A program made the translations under genes and the position numbers. Under the pieces are notes generated by a model, which saw nothing but the letters and a program-made list of their open reading frames with translations, searched no databases and was not told the origin of the DNA. Below, piece after piece: positions 44,710-54,782 of a stretch of DNA of 64,000 nucleotides (the first letter of the stretch is position 1; every line of letters starts with the position of its first letter). The stretch spans positions 2,667,958-2,731,957 of the forward strand of contig NZ_JAKVOI010000001.1 of NCBI RefSeq assembly GCF_022482905.1. The letters run 5' to 3'. The stretch is from Clostridium sp. GTDB lineage: Bacteria; Bacillota; Clostridia; Clostridiales; Clostridiaceae.

Positions 44710-46488
44710 TTAAAAAAACATATTATTCATAAATTGGGTGTTAAATTCATCATCCATAGATATATCAATGCTTTCTATGGTATTCATTATATGCTCCATT
44801 TCACTTTTAGTGTTTTTATTTATCAGATATTCCACCGTTCCTGAAAGAGAACTATTTCCCACAAGTTCAATTTTATCCTCCAGTCTTTCCGGAATGAGTC
44901 CAATAATAACGGCATTTTTTAAATTGATTTTGCTTCCAAAGCCTCCCGCTATATAAACTTTATCTATTTCATCATAACTGCATCCGAATTTTTTTATGAG
45001 AATTTCCATACCTGACCTTATGGCAGATTTGGCCGTTTGAATTTCTCTTATATCCTTCTGTGTAAAGTTTATGTCGGATGCTATGGTGATAAAATTAATT
45101 TTGCAATTATCTCCGTAAAATTTTCCCGTAATATCTATTATCCCATTTTTCACAAGTTCCGCTGTTATGTCTATAATTCCAGAACCGCATATTCCAACAG
45201 GTGTATCATTGCCTATAGTTTCATAATCTATTTCATATTTATTTTCTCCTTCTTTTGAACTTTTATTTATTTTCACTGATGAAATAGCTCCATTCACGCT
45301 CCCAACCCCACATTCTATACTTGCACCTTCAAAAGCAGGCCCGGCAGCAGTAGAAATGCAGAGCCCTCTATCCTTGTTTCCAAGCACCATTTCACCATTT
45401 GTACCTATATCTACAAGCATTGAAATGTTATCCGAATCGCAGCAATTACAGGCTATCATTCCAGCAAGTATGTCTGCCCCTACATAGCTTGATATGGATG
45501 GCAGAATACTGACCCTGCAGTTCAGCAGTCTTTTTTTGAACAGCTCGTTGAAACTCACTTCCACAATATCATTTGTGATGCTTTTAAACGGATAAAGTGA
45601 CATGCAATCGCAAAAAAGACCCATAAGCAGATGCTGCATTATATTATTTCCTGAAATGGCAACTTCATATACATTCGTGCTGTTTACTCCAGATGATGTC
45701 AGTAATTTTTCAATACCTTCCGTTATATCATCTTTTACTGCCATACTTATAATATCCATGCTTTTTTCCATACTGTACTGAATTCTTGACAGTACATCTG
45801 CTCCAAATTGTCTCTGGGAATTCGTCATGGATACAGAACCCAATATTCTTCCTGAAAGTATATCAACCATACTCATTGCTATAGTTGTAGTACCTACATC
45901 TACAGCAATTCCAAACACATCTGCTTCAGGCTCTGTTTTAAATACATCCACAACCTTATTTCCAAAACAGAGAATATAAATCTCTTTGACTCCATAAAGA
46001 CAGTATTTATTTTGCTTGATTGAACTCTCATTTATGACAGTAGACAACTTTCTAAGAGCTTTTAAAGTAAATTTGAATTCTGAACCAAGCATTGAGCTTA
46101 TATGTTCCGCCAGACTTCTTTCAGTAAAACCATCTGTCTCCACGTTTACTTTTACTTTTCTGAACTCTGAATTGACCTCGACTTCATTTGATATAAAATC
46201 CTTCAGTATTGAAAAGTCTCTGTCTTCAACCCTAGACAGTTCTATTGTACAGTCACTTTGACAGCAGGTCTGGCATGCCAGATATTCATTATTGCCAACA
46301 TATGCACAATCGCTTTTCTGACTGACATTTCCTTCTACAAGTTTGACTCTGCATTTCCCGCATGTTCCACGTCCGCCGCAGGGTGCCGAAACTTTCATAC
46401 CACCGTCTATCAAATTCTCCATTATGGTTTTTTGAGGGCTGCATCTTATACTATAGACATTTTTCCCCTGTATTATATTTAAATTCAT
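44710..46488 (-). CDS. RACo-like corrinoid-activation ATPase (2Fe-2S plus ASKHA, DUF4445)
   Basis: A 592-residue protein. The N-terminal ferredoxin domain binds 2Fe-2S through CGGRGTCGKC and ACQTC (about residues 34-80). A linker and middle domain lead to the ASKHA ATPase region with AVDVGTTTIAMSMVD, MLVDIGTNGEMVLGN and VYIAGGFGSKINLKNAVIIG. Members reductively reactivate Co(II) corrinoid proteins in methyltransferase or Wood-Ljungdahl systems. No corrinoid protein or methyltransferase is adjacent here. ATG at 46488 is spaced 7 bases from GGGAGA, preferred to the ATG two codons upstream. Confidence 0.9.
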   Translation of the reverse strand: MNLNIIQGKNVYSIRCSPQKTIMENLIDGGMKVSAPCGGRGTCGKCRVKLVEGNVSQKSDCAYVGNNEYLACQTCCQSDCTIELSRVEDRDFSILKDFISNEVEVNSEFRKVKVNVETDGFTERSLAEHISSMLGSEFKFTLKALRKLSTVINESSIKQNKYCLYGVKEIYILCFGNKVVDVFKTEPEADVFGIAVDVGTTTIAMSMVDILSGRILGSVSMTNSQRQFGADVLSRIQYSMEKSMDIISMAVKDDITEGIEKLLTSSGVNSTNVYEVAISGNNIMQHLLMGLFCDCMSLYPFKSITNDIVEVSFNELFKKRLLNCRVSILPSISSYVGADILAGMIACNCCDSDNISMLVDIGTNGEMVLGNKDRGLCISTAAGPAFEGASIECGVGSVNGAISSVKINKSSKEGENKYEIDYETIGNDTPVGICGSGIIDITAELVKNGIIDITGKFYGDNCKINFITIASDINFTQKDIREIQTAKSAIRSGMEILIKKFGCSYDEIDKVYIAGGFGSKINLKNAVIIGLIPERLEDKIELVGNSSLSGTVEYLINKNTKSEMEHIMNTIESIDISMDDEFNTQFMNNMFF

Positions 46489-46585
46489 ATACATCTCTCC
46501 CAAATCATAATATTTAAAAACATCAATCAAATATGCTATACTATGATATATTATAGTTTCTATTTTATTAAAAAGGGAGATCCAG

Positions 46586-48406
46586 ATGAAATTAAACAAT
46601 AAATTTTTACCTATAAGTAGAAAAGACATGGAATCAGACAATATAGATCAGCTTGATTTTATACTTATAACGGGTGATGCCTATGTGGACCATCCTTCTT
46701 TTGGCAGTGCAATAATATCCAGGGTACTTGAAAGAGAAGGCTTCAGGATAGGCATAATACCACAGCCCAACTGGCGAAATACAAGCGATTTCAGAAAACT
46801 CGGGAAACCTAAACTTGGCTTTTTGATAAACTCCGGCAACATTGATTCCATGGTAAATCACTACACCGCCGCCAAGAAGAAAAGGCACAATGATCTGTAT
46901 TCTCCCGGGGGAAAATCAGGCTTCAGACCGGACAGGGCTGTAATAGTATATTCCAATCGTGCCAGGGAAGCATATAAGGATGTTCCCATAATAATAGGCG
47001 GAATAGAAGCAAGTCTGAGAAGATTCGCACATTATGACTACTGGAGCGACAAAATAAGGAGGAGCATACTTCTTGATGCTAAAGCCGATCTTCTGATATA
47101 CGGCATGGGTGAAAAAGCAATAATTCAGATTGCAAATTTACTAAAATACGGAATGGATATACACCATATGACGGATGTGAGGGGTACGGTTTACTGTTCC
47201 AGCAACAGACCGGAGCCAGGTAATCTGGTGGAAGTACCTTCTTTCGAAAAGGCCTGTGAAAGCAAGACAGCCTATGGGGAAAGTTACCGGCTGGAATATC
47301 TTGAACAGGATGCTATAAGCGGAAAGCCTGTGATTCAGAAACATGGTGATAGATATATAGTTCAAAATCCTCCTCAATTTCCACTCACCCAGGACGAAAT
47401 GGATATAGTATACAACCTGCCCTATACAAGAACCTATCATCCTATATACAAAGACATGGGTGGAATTCCGGCCATAAAAGAAGTACAATTTTCCATAACA
47501 AGTCACCGCGGGTGCTACGGCGGCTGTTCATTTTGCGCCCTTACTTTCCATCAGGGAAGAATAATACAGAATAGAAGCCAGAAATCCATACTGGAGGAAG
47601 CGGAACTTTTAACCACACTGAAAGATTTCAAAGGATATATTCATGACGTGGGAGGTCCCACGGCAAACTTCAGACACAAGGCATGCAGAATACAGGAAGT
47701 TAAAGGAGCCTGCAGAAACAGGCAGTGCCTTTTCCCGACTCCCTGTAAAAATCTGATAATAGATCACAGCGAATATGTTAATCTGCTTAAAAAGATAAGG
47801 AAAATTCCAAATGTTAAAAAGGTATTCATACGTTCCGGAATAAGATATGACTACTTGATGTATGACAAGAACAACAATGAGTTCTTTGAAGAACTGTGCA
47901 AATATCATGTAAGCGGACAGCTTAAAGTTGCACCTGAGCATATAAGCAACAGGGTGCTACAGCAAATGGGAAAACCTGATATGGAGGTATACGAAAAGTT
48001 TGTAAAAAAATATAATTCTCTAAACAGAAAACTTGGTAAAAAACAATATCTCGTTCCATATCTCATGTCCAGCCATCCTGGAAGTGATTTGAATGCAGCA
48101 ATAGAACTAGCTCAGTACATAAAACATATGGGCTATACTCCGGAGCAGGTACAGGACTTTTACCCTACACCGGGAAGTCTGTCTACAACAATGTACTATA
48201 CAGGCATAAATCCTATCACAGGTGAAAAAGTCTACGTTCCCGTAAAACAGGGTGAAAAAAATATGCAGAGAGCTCTTCTGCAATTTTCAATTCCTAGAAA
48301 TTATAAATTGGTAAGAAAGGCCTTAATTGATGCCGGTAGAAAAGATTTAATAGGCAAAGGACACGACTGCCTTGTACCGGAAGCACCTTCAAAAGGGAAA
48401 CTCTGA
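46586..48406 (+). CDS. YgiQ-family radical SAM protein
   Basis: A 606-residue member of the YgiQ family. The N-terminal ~285 residues are the family-specific domain ([59 protein letters not shown]); the cluster motif CYGGCSFC is near residue 312. C-terminal half: TRGYxxG-like [19 protein letters not shown] and [20 protein letters not shown]. Substrate not established in the family. ATG at 46586 has GGGAG 8 bases before it. It is divergent from the RACo-like gene. Confidence 0.93.
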   Translation: MKLNNKFLPISRKDMESDNIDQLDFILITGDAYVDHPSFGSAIISRVLEREGFRIGIIPQPNWRNTSDFRKLGKPKLGFLINSGNIDSMVNHYTAAKKKRHNDLYSPGGKSGFRPDRAVIVYSNRAREAYKDVPIIIGGIEASLRRFAHYDYWSDKIRRSILLDAKADLLIYGMGEKAIIQIANLLKYGMDIHHMTDVRGTVYCSSNRPEPGNLVEVPSFEKACESKTAYGESYRLEYLEQDAISGKPVIQKHGDRYIVQNPPQFPLTQDEMDIVYNLPYTRTYHPIYKDMGGIPAIKEVQFSITSHRGCYGGCSFCALTFHQGRIIQNRSQKSILEEAELLTTLKDFKGYIHDVGGPTANFRHKACRIQEVKGACRNRQCLFPTPCKNLIIDHSEYVNLLKKIRKIPNVKKVFIRSGIRYDYLMYDKNNNEFFEELCKYHVSGQLKVAPEHISNRVLQQMGKPDMEVYEKFVKKYNSLNRKLGKKQYLVPYLMSSHPGSDLNAAIELAQYIKHMGYTPEQVQDFYPTPGSLSTTMYYTGINPITGEKVYVPVKQGEKNMQRALLQFSIPRNYKLVRKALIDAGRKDLIGKGHDCLVPEAPSKGKL

Positions 48407-48410
48407 AATA

Positions 48411-49052
48411 TTACTTCCTCAATTTTGAAAGTGCATATATAAATGTGATTATAAACAACAGATCTCCAAATATATTTGCAGGGAAAAATCCTTTATCAAT
48501 CACAAGGCCTATATTTTCAACTATGGTTACAGCCGCTGAAAACACAAGCATATAAAGTCCCTTGCTATTTACATTTGGCTTCCTTGAAAATATAATAGAC
48601 AAAAATAACATGACTGTAATAAAAATTATGTATATCCAATATGTCGGCATACTTCCCTTTAAAAGCATGGTATATCCGAAATTATCCATTCCCCGGACAA
48701 CTACATCAGATTTATACATTTGAATTATATAAATTACTGCTGCAATAATAGAAAACAAAAATACATAATTGAAATTTATATAGTTTCTTCGTATAAATAC
48801 ATAAAATAAAATAAATATGAGTATTGAGATTCCAAGGAAATCAACAAAATACGGTATTTTCAGGGCATATAAGTATACCATGCTGTGCGTTAAAAGCATT
48901 ACAAGGGCACATATATATCTAATCAATAAGATGGCAACAGCCACAGTCCCTATTATTTTAATCTTGTTGGGAGAAAATCTTATAAAATAAACTGAATAAA
49001 GTAAAACCAAAATAATAAAAAACAAACCAAAAATATAAATATCGTACAACAT
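48411..49052 (-). CDS. Membrane protein of unknown function
   Basis: A 213-residue protein consisting of seven or so hydrophobic segments with short loops (first about residues 4-22, last about 185-205); no enzymatic motif is visible. It is convergent with ygiQ (4-base gap) and shares direction with the lipid kinase gene. Start ATG 49052, GAGG 6 bases upstream; the frame's TTG at 49058 is less well placed. I do not recognise the family. Confidence 0.75.
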   Translation of the reverse strand: MLYDIYIFGLFFIILVLLYSVYFIRFSPNKIKIIGTVAVAILLIRYICALVMLLTHSMVYLYALKIPYFVDFLGISILIFILFYVFIRRNYINFNYVFLFSIIAAVIYIIQMYKSDVVVRGMDNFGYTMLLKGSMPTYWIYIIFITVMLFLSIIFSRKPNVNSKGLYMLVFSAAVTIVENIGLVIDKGFFPANIFGDLLFIITFIYALSKLRK

Positions 49053-49123
49053 AACCAAACCTCATCCTGTATTGCTATATTTATATTTACTATTTGAGGT
49101 CAATTTATATTACTATTTTTTAG

Positions 49124-50017
49124 CTAATCCGAAGATAATTTTACTCCAAGAACTTGAAGGCCACCCTTGATACACTCTATAACAAGCGGAAAATCAGGCC
49201 CTCTTTCTCCATCTATATCAGTTACTATATCTTCATTACATTCTATTTCTATTCTATTCGCCTTGAAATATATAAGTCCTGCAGTATTTTCCAGGTGATC
49301 CCCTCTTAGCATCTTTATAAAGAGGGTTATGATATCCTTTATCATGGATGCCTTTACTATAATGACATCAAGTAGTCCATCGTCTACTTCTGCCTTATAG
49401 GCAAGATTAAGATTTCCTGCAGTCTTGCCGTTGAATACAAGTATCAAATACATGTTTCCGTCAAATACAGCATTTTCAGACTTAACCTTTACTTTCAGCT
49501 TTCTCAAATTTGCAAGCTGTTCCATTCCCTTGACATAATAGGCAAGCTTTCCCATCGTGTTTTTCAAATTTATATCAGTCTTTTGTGAAACATCTGTAAA
49601 AAGACCTGTACTGGCAACATTTATAAAATACTTGTCGTTTACTTTTCCTATATCTACACTTACAGGTTTACTTTCCAGTATCTGCTTACAAGCAAGACTT
49701 ATTTTTTGAGGCATACCTATAAACTTTGCAAAATCGTTGGCAGTTCCAACAGGCAGAATTCCTATGGGAATATCAATGTCCTGCTTTTTTAAACAATTTA
49801 CCGCATTGTCTACCGTACCATCCCCACCTGCTACAAGCACATATTTATAATTCTCATCCATATCCGAAAAAGCTTTCTCAAGTTCACAGTTGTCCCCTAT
49901 TCTGAAAGGTACTATCTGACAGTTGTACTGTTGATGAATCCTGATTACCTCATCCAAATGGGAAATTATAGTATTTTCACCTGCATACGGATTATAAATA
50001 AATCTTACTTTATTCAT
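49124..50017 (-). CDS. Diacylglycerol/lipid kinase (YegS/DgkB family)
   Basis: A 297-residue cytosolic lipid kinase: FIYNPYAGENTI at the start, catalytic glycine loop YVLVAGGDGTVDNAVNCL, GILPVGTANDFAKFIG and a beta-sandwich C-terminal domain with AEVDDGLLDVIIVKA and DIDGERGPDFP. DgkB proteins return diacylglycerol to phospholipid synthesis; lipoteichoic-acid-coupled recycling is possible. ATG at 50017. Confidence 0.92.
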   Translation of the reverse strand: MNKVRFIYNPYAGENTIISHLDEVIRIHQQYNCQIVPFRIGDNCELEKAFSDMDENYKYVLVAGGDGTVDNAVNCLKKQDIDIPIGILPVGTANDFAKFIGMPQKISLACKQILESKPVSVDIGKVNDKYFINVASTGLFTDVSQKTDINLKNTMGKLAYYVKGMEQLANLRKLKVKVKSENAVFDGNMYLILVFNGKTAGNLNLAYKAEVDDGLLDVIIVKASMIKDIITLFIKMLRGDHLENTAGLIYFKANRIEIECNEDIVTDIDGERGPDFPLVIECIKGGLQVLGVKLSSD

Positions 50018-50087
50018 AGTAAATTCCCTACTTCCAAATAAACTTCATACCTAAAGTCAACTATTATATTATATCACCACATACAAC

Positions 50088-50123
50088 AAATCCACAAGAT
50101 CAGTAAAAATATCTTGTGGATTT
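50088..50123 (-). terminator. Hairpin after the CBS-protein gene
   Basis: AAATCCACAAGAT pairs exactly with ATCTTGTGGATTT (13-bp stem, 10-base loop), 38 bases beyond the CBS gene stop, followed on the minus strand by GTTGTATG. Likely intrinsic terminator with a modest T tract. Confidence 0.65.
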
Positions 50124-50161
50124 ATTTTCCTGTCAGATTAATTTATTTTAATTCAAGTGAA

Positions 50162-50590
50162 TTAAAATGCAGATCCGGAAGTTTCTGAAATACTAGAAAG
50201 TGCTCCTTCCGCTTCGTGTTCTAATTTAGGATCTACGGCCAGATCTCCCAAAGCCACTATTCCTACCAGATTGTCATTTTCAACAATAGGAATTCTTCTT
50301 ATCTGTCTTTCACTCATTATTCTTGATACTTCACACACATCCATATCCGGTGATGCAGTTACAGGATTGGAGGACATCACATCTCTTACAACTTTTGTTT
50401 TTGAATTCTGCCCCTGTGAGGAAGATCTGATGGCAATATCCCTATCAGTTATCATTCCAACTACCTTGTTTCCTTCACATACAGGTACCGACCCTATATT
50501 GTATTGTTCCATAAGTTCGGCAGCTCTTTCTATAGTATCGTTGACATTCAGACTAACTACAGATTGCGTCATTATATCCCTTATCTTCAT
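50162..50590 (-). CDS. Two-CBS-domain protein
   Basis: A 142-residue protein made of two CBS motifs: MKIRDIMTQSVVSLNVNDTI... with VGMITDRDIAIR, then VRDVMSSNPVTASPDMDV with VGIVALGDLAVD. CBS pairs bind adenosyl ligands (AMP, ATP, SAM); which ligand is unknown. Such stand-alone proteins are common in clostridia, with regulatory roles. ATG at 50590 follows GAGGTG. Confidence 0.92.
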   Translation of the reverse strand: MKIRDIMTQSVVSLNVNDTIERAAELMEQYNIGSVPVCEGNKVVGMITDRDIAIRSSSQGQNSKTKVVRDVMSSNPVTASPDMDVCEVSRIMSERQIRRIPIVENDNLVGIVALGDLAVDPKLEHEAEGALSSISETSGSAF

Positions 50591-50659
50591 TACAAATCAC
50601 CTCGTGAATTTTATTTTCACGTATATTATGTGCTGTATCAGGATTTTCTTACATATAAA

Positions 50660-51331
50660 TTACTGGATATTTTTTGTCCTTTTTTTTAGAGTTATTGTAA
50701 TAATCACCACAGCTGCCAAAAATAATATGGGAATAAAAAATTTTACCGAAAATGGCTTTATTATGTTTGTACCCATAAATGAATATGTAATCATTTCAGG
50801 CAGTATTCCAACAAGAGTTCCAAAAATAAAGTCTTTATATTTCATTTTGCTAAGTCCTGCAGCATAACTCAATCCGTCAAAAGGGAAAACGAATGACAAT
50901 CTCATTACCGTCATTATCCTAAAGCCATATTTTTCTATGTTCTTATCCAAATCCATTGCTTTCCCCCTGAGTATTTTGTCTACAAATGATCTTCCAAAGA
51001 ACTTTGCCAGAGAAAATGCTACAGTAGCAGATCCAAAACACCCTATCATGCTTAGAATTGTAGCTATGTAAGGCCCATATATACTTCCTGCTATGATTGA
51101 CATTACAGAGGATGGAACTATAAAGAGAACCGGCTTGAACACATATATAATTATGAATATAAGTGCAGAAAGACTTCCATAACTTTTTATATAGCGTATA
51201 AAGCTGTGAATTCTTATATGCCTTAAATATTTTCCATACTTTACTATTACGAACGCCAATGCTATTACAAATATTCCAAATAATACATAATTTATAATAC
51301 TTTTTATTTTGTCATTCATATTGTTTCTCAT
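50660..51331 (-). CDS. TVP38/TMEM64 (VTT/DedA-like) membrane protein
   Basis: A 223-residue protein with about five or six membrane segments and the VTT core: FIVPSSVMSIIAGSIYGPY, GSATVAFSLAKFFGRSFVD and RLSFVFPFDGLSYAAGLSKM. The family has been linked to lipid transport/scrambling in the cytoplasmic membrane. ATG at 51331 chosen (GGAAAG upstream, loose spacing); ATG 51319 is also possible. Divergent from pssA. Confidence 0.88.
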   Translation of the reverse strand: MRNNMNDKIKSIINYVLFGIFVIALAFVIVKYGKYLRHIRIHSFIRYIKSYGSLSALIFIIIYVFKPVLFIVPSSVMSIIAGSIYGPYIATILSMIGCFGSATVAFSLAKFFGRSFVDKILRGKAMDLDKNIEKYGFRIMTVMRLSFVFPFDGLSYAAGLSKMKYKDFIFGTLVGILPEMITYSFMGTNIIKPFSVKFFIPILFLAAVVIITITLKKRTKNIQ

Positions 51332-51562
51332 AAACAACAACTACTTTCCATAACAAATTTAATATATCTTATATTTATTATAAGGTATTTCTAATTAAAT
51401 AATACTAATTTATATGAAAATAAAATTATCCCTGCAGCCTTAATTTAACAGAAAGTTTATATTACTAAGTTTACTCTTGTCACGGAAATAGAGTATAATA
51501 GATAAAAGATATGTTTTTATATTTTTTTATTTTCAGAATTTTGTTTATAGGGAGTGATAATA

Positions 51563-52084
51563 ATGGCTAAAATGGCTAGGAGCACTGTACCTAATGCTTT
51601 TACTCTTGCAAATCTTGGCTGTGGTATAATGTCTCTGATGATGTCTTTTCAAGAAGACTACAAATTAGCCGGACTTTTTATTTTATTTGCTTGTGTTGCA
51701 GATAGATACGATGGAAGAGTAGCTAGATATTTAAACGCCTCCAGTGAATTGGGGAAAGAATTGGATTCTCTTGCAGATTTGGTATCCTTCGGAGTTGCAC
51801 CTTCAGTTTTAATATTTAATGTTTATAATTTTTCTATTTTAGGAATACTTGGTTACATCATGGTTCTTTTGTTTCCTCTATGTGGAGCATATAGACTGGC
51901 AAGATACAACATAACTGAATTTGATGGTAAATATTTCGGTATACCAATAACTCTCTCAGGTATGTTTGTAGCTTTATTTTGTTTGATTACAATCAGGAAT
52001 CCAGTCCACATCAATTTTGCAGTATTGTTAGTAATAGTTCTTTCCTATCTAATGATATGTACCCATAGATTTAAAAAACTTTAA
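51563..52084 (+). CDS. pssA: CDP-diacylglycerol-serine O-phosphatidyltransferase
   Basis: A 173-residue integral membrane enzyme producing phosphatidylserine from CDP-diacylglycerol and serine. The CDP-alcohol phosphatidyltransferase motif is complete: DGRVAR, 8 residues, G, then KELDSLADLVSFG. About five or six membrane helices. ATG at 51563 follows GGGAGTG. Followed by a hairpin terminator shared with the convergent gene. Confidence 0.92.
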   Translation: MAKMARSTVPNAFTLANLGCGIMSLMMSFQEDYKLAGLFILFACVADRYDGRVARYLNASSELGKELDSLADLVSFGVAPSVLIFNVYNFSILGILGYIMVLLFPLCGAYRLARYNITEFDGKYFGIPITLSGMFVALFCLITIRNPVHINFAVLLVIVLSYLMICTHRFKKL

Positions 52085-52118
52085 TAGGTGTGGATAATAT
52101 CTCCCACCTATTCTTTAT
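52083..52118. terminator. Terminator after pssA, also facing the convergent gene
   Basis: AATAGGTG pairs with CACCTATT (52083-52112), followed by TCTTTATC on the plus strand. Confidence 0.65.
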
Positions 52119-52470
52119 CATCATTCTCATCTATTTCATCCAAATTGTCAATAAACAACTCTTCATCTATTTCATTTTCAATATACTCCATTTTCACCTT
52201 GCCCTGTATGAGTTCTGAACGAAGTTCACAATAATTCATATAGCAACCTGTAGATTTGTCAAGAACCTTTATTATATCATCAATAGTATTTCCAATCTTA
52301 TTCACCCTGTCTATAGCAGATTTTACATCCTTCTTATGAGCTAGTGCTATTGTATTCAACTCACTAGCCCCGCCAATAAGTAATCTATAGGAATTAGTCA
52401 ATTTGGACAAAAGATCTGCCAAATTGTTTATATCACAGTAATAATCTTGTATTATCTTTCTATGGGACAC
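52108..52470 (-). CDS. Helical protein of unknown function, downstream of the HD protein
   Basis: A 120-residue, soluble, mostly helical protein (NLADLLSKLTNSYRLL, AIDRVNKIGNTIDDIIKVL) with a very acidic tail (IDELFIDNLDEIDENDDKE-like). No family is recognised. ATG at 52470 is 5 bases from the stop of the HD-domain gene, so they are cotranscribed; it might be a partner of the polyphosphate-related proteins, but that is inference. Confidence 0.7.
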   Translation of the reverse strand: MSHRKIIQDYYCDINNLADLLSKLTNSYRLLIGGASELNTIALAHKKDVKSAIDRVNKIGNTIDDIIKVLDKSTGCYMNYCELRSELIQGKVKMEYIENEIDEELFIDNLDEIDENDDKE

Positions 52471-52475
52471 TCAAA

Positions 52476-53069
52476 TCACCTTGTTTCCATTTCCAATCTC
52501 GGCCTTACCTTGAAAATATCATTGAACAGCTGACTTTTTATGTCAAATTTTACAAGAGTTTTTTGAAAATCATCACTATTTATATGCAACGTAAGATATT
52601 TGTCCCCAAGAGTAATATTTTCAAGAGTATTTCCCAACTTATGAGTATGATCAAGTGAATCTGAAATTCGAAGTATGGATATTAAAACTTTTAATTTATA
52701 TTGCATGCTTTCACTATAAAAATTTATACTTTTGTCTATTTTTTTTCTATGGCTTGATGCAACTATTGCCAGATATTTTCTCAAGCAATCAGGAATGTTG
52801 TCCAATATTGACTCCGATAAAATTATATATCTTGTATGCTTATGGTGTTTTGACTTATTTAAAAAGTAACCCGAATCATGAATAAGCGAACTGCAGTACA
52901 AAAGATTCCTGTAGGTATCAGTAAGCCTATGCAATTCTCTTGTTTCGTCAAATATGGCTGCTGCAAAAGAAGCAACCTTAATCTCATGATTTATCAATTT
53001 ACCTACGTTGTATTTTTCTGCAATACAAGCCACAGACTGAAGGCTTAAATAATTACATATATCAAGCAT
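52476..53069 (-). CDS. Stand-alone HD-domain protein resembling the Ppx/GppA C-terminal domain
   Basis: A 197-residue HD-superfamily protein: HD motif SSLIHDSGYF, then HHKHTRYIILSESIL and IVASSHRKK, ending in the small beta domain typical of the C-termini of Ppx/GppA proteins. It lacks the ASKHA phosphatase domain that both neighbouring Ppx genes have, so it looks like a detached C-terminal half. ATG at 53069 follows GGGAG; the frame upstream to 53120 lies in the interval to the Ppx gene. Likely phosphohydrolase or regulator; substrate unknown. Confidence 0.8.
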   Translation of the reverse strand: MLDICNYLSLQSVACIAEKYNVGKLINHEIKVASFAAAIFDETRELHRLTDTYRNLLYCSSLIHDSGYFLNKSKHHKHTRYIILSESILDNIPDCLRKYLAIVASSHRKKIDKSINFYSESMQYKLKVLISILRISDSLDHTHKLGNTLENITLGDKYLTLHINSDDFQKTLVKFDIKSQLFNDIFKVRPRLEMETR

Positions 53070-53132
53070 GAAAAATCTCCCATTACATAATTTATATATT
53101 ATATGACAGAAGATTTCCATTTATTATAATAT

Positions 53133-54635
53133 CTATTTTATAACCAACTTTTTCCCGAATATATTTTCAAAATCATATTTACAGTTAGAAGCCGTGCTTA
53201 TTTCAAGTGATGGTTCTTTTTTTGATATAAGCTCAATGAGCACACTGTCCTTGCCGATGTCAGTTTTTATATCCATAATGTTCCCATCCATAGCCCTGTC
53301 AAGCCCTTTTGCTATATGTAAAATTACAGACATCTGATTTACAAGCACTATATCCTCCTCCTTGATTATACTGTTAAAGTATTGGGAATCTTTTATCTTA
53401 TATTCTTCAAGGTGAGAGACTACAAAAGCTGCCATGATCTGCTCCCTATGGGTAATTCCATATATCTTCAGATCTTTTATAATGGAAAATGAATATTTCT
53501 CGTGACTGTCGAACCCTATTGATATTCCACAATCATGCAGATATGCCGCTGTTTTAAGTATTTTATAATCTTGAACGGATAGGGAAACCATATCTGAAAT
53601 ATCTTGGCTCAATTTCTTGCACAGCCTCCAAACTTGTCTTACATGTCCTTTATTGAGATCAAAATTGTTTACTATGTTGTTAAGTGAAAAATCCAATATA
53701 TTCTGAATCACAGGTGGATAATCCTCCAAAAGCACTCTATAGACAATTCCCTGGCGAAGCCCATTTCCACTTATAGCTACATCCCTCAATTTACAATATT
53801 TGATTACGGATACAATAGATACAAGTGCTCCATAAAATATATCCGCCCTGTCCTTGGAAATACCTTTGATTTTTTTATATTGAGATATGTCCACATATTT
53901 GAGACAGTCGTATAACTCAAAAACAGATTTTGAACTAATACAGTAATTATGGTTGTTATTTAAAGGGTATGAATATTTATTTCTGTGAATCTTGCCTAAA
54001 GTCCTGAAGCTTCCTCCAATTCCTATCAGCGGTATGCCTCTGACATCCTTCAGCCATCCAATGGAATCAAACATATCATTCAAATATCTGACCAGTTCCT
54101 TTAACTTCTTCTGCTTGTTTCCATTTAAAGATAAAAACTTGTCTGTAAGGCTTATGGCCCCAACAGGTATGCTTATACTTTTCTGTATACTTCTGTCCTT
54201 AACAAACACAAATTCCGTGCTGCTTCCACCTATATCCATAAGGAGAGCTGAATTTACATCTATACTGTTTATGACACCTAAATAATCATGATATGCTTCC
54301 TCTTCTCCCGTAAGAACTCTTATATCAATTCCCACCCTGTCCTTTGCCATATTCAAAAACTCAGTTTGATTTTTAGCTTTTCTAACGGCTTCCGTTGCCA
54401 CCGCAACAATTTCATCAACTTCATTGGCATCACAGAGACGCTTGAAATATGACAACACCTTCAATGCAGCTTCCATTCTATCCGAATTGAGATTTCCCTC
54501 TTCCGTCATATCCTTGCCCAAACGTACAGTACCTTTCAGTTCATCCATAATTTCATAAGATCTGTTTTTTAAAATTTTTACAATTATTACTCTCATGGAG
54601 TTTGACCCGATATCTATTACAGCTAGTCTGCTCAT
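53133..54635 (-). CDS. ppx: Exopolyphosphatase/GppA phosphatase with C-terminal HD domain
   Basis: A 500-residue protein. The ASKHA phosphatase half has VIDIGSNSMRVIIVK, the catalytic-Glu region LTGEEEAYHDYLGV, phosphate loop LLMDIGGSSTEFVF and PLIGIGGSFRTLGK; the C-terminal HD domain has AAYLHDCGISIGFDSHEKYS. All residues usually needed for polyphosphate or pppGpp hydrolysis are present. ATG at 54635 follows AGGAG. It faces away from the second Ppx-like gene and ppk1, with a 147-base divergent region. Confidence 0.9.
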   Translation of the reverse strand: MSRLAVIDIGSNSMRVIIVKILKNRSYEIMDELKGTVRLGKDMTEEGNLNSDRMEAALKVLSYFKRLCDANEVDEIVAVATEAVRKAKNQTEFLNMAKDRVGIDIRVLTGEEEAYHDYLGVINSIDVNSALLMDIGGSSTEFVFVKDRSIQKSISIPVGAISLTDKFLSLNGNKQKKLKELVRYLNDMFDSIGWLKDVRGIPLIGIGGSFRTLGKIHRNKYSYPLNNNHNYCISSKSVFELYDCLKYVDISQYKKIKGISKDRADIFYGALVSIVSVIKYCKLRDVAISGNGLRQGIVYRVLLEDYPPVIQNILDFSLNNIVNNFDLNKGHVRQVWRLCKKLSQDISDMVSLSVQDYKILKTAAYLHDCGISIGFDSHEKYSFSIIKDLKIYGITHREQIMAAFVVSHLEEYKIKDSQYFNSIIKEEDIVLVNQMSVILHIAKGLDRAMDGNIMDIKTDIGKDSVLIELISKKEPSLEISTASNCKYDFENIFGKKLVIK

Positions 54636-54782
54636 ATATTCACTCCTAACATCAGCTTTTATACAAATTCTACCCATATATTAAAAAAAAATCAACGTTA
54701 AAATATTGTTAACTTAATAATATTAATGTAGAATTAGGATATAATTATATATATTACTAAAAAATATATAAGGTGATATAGG

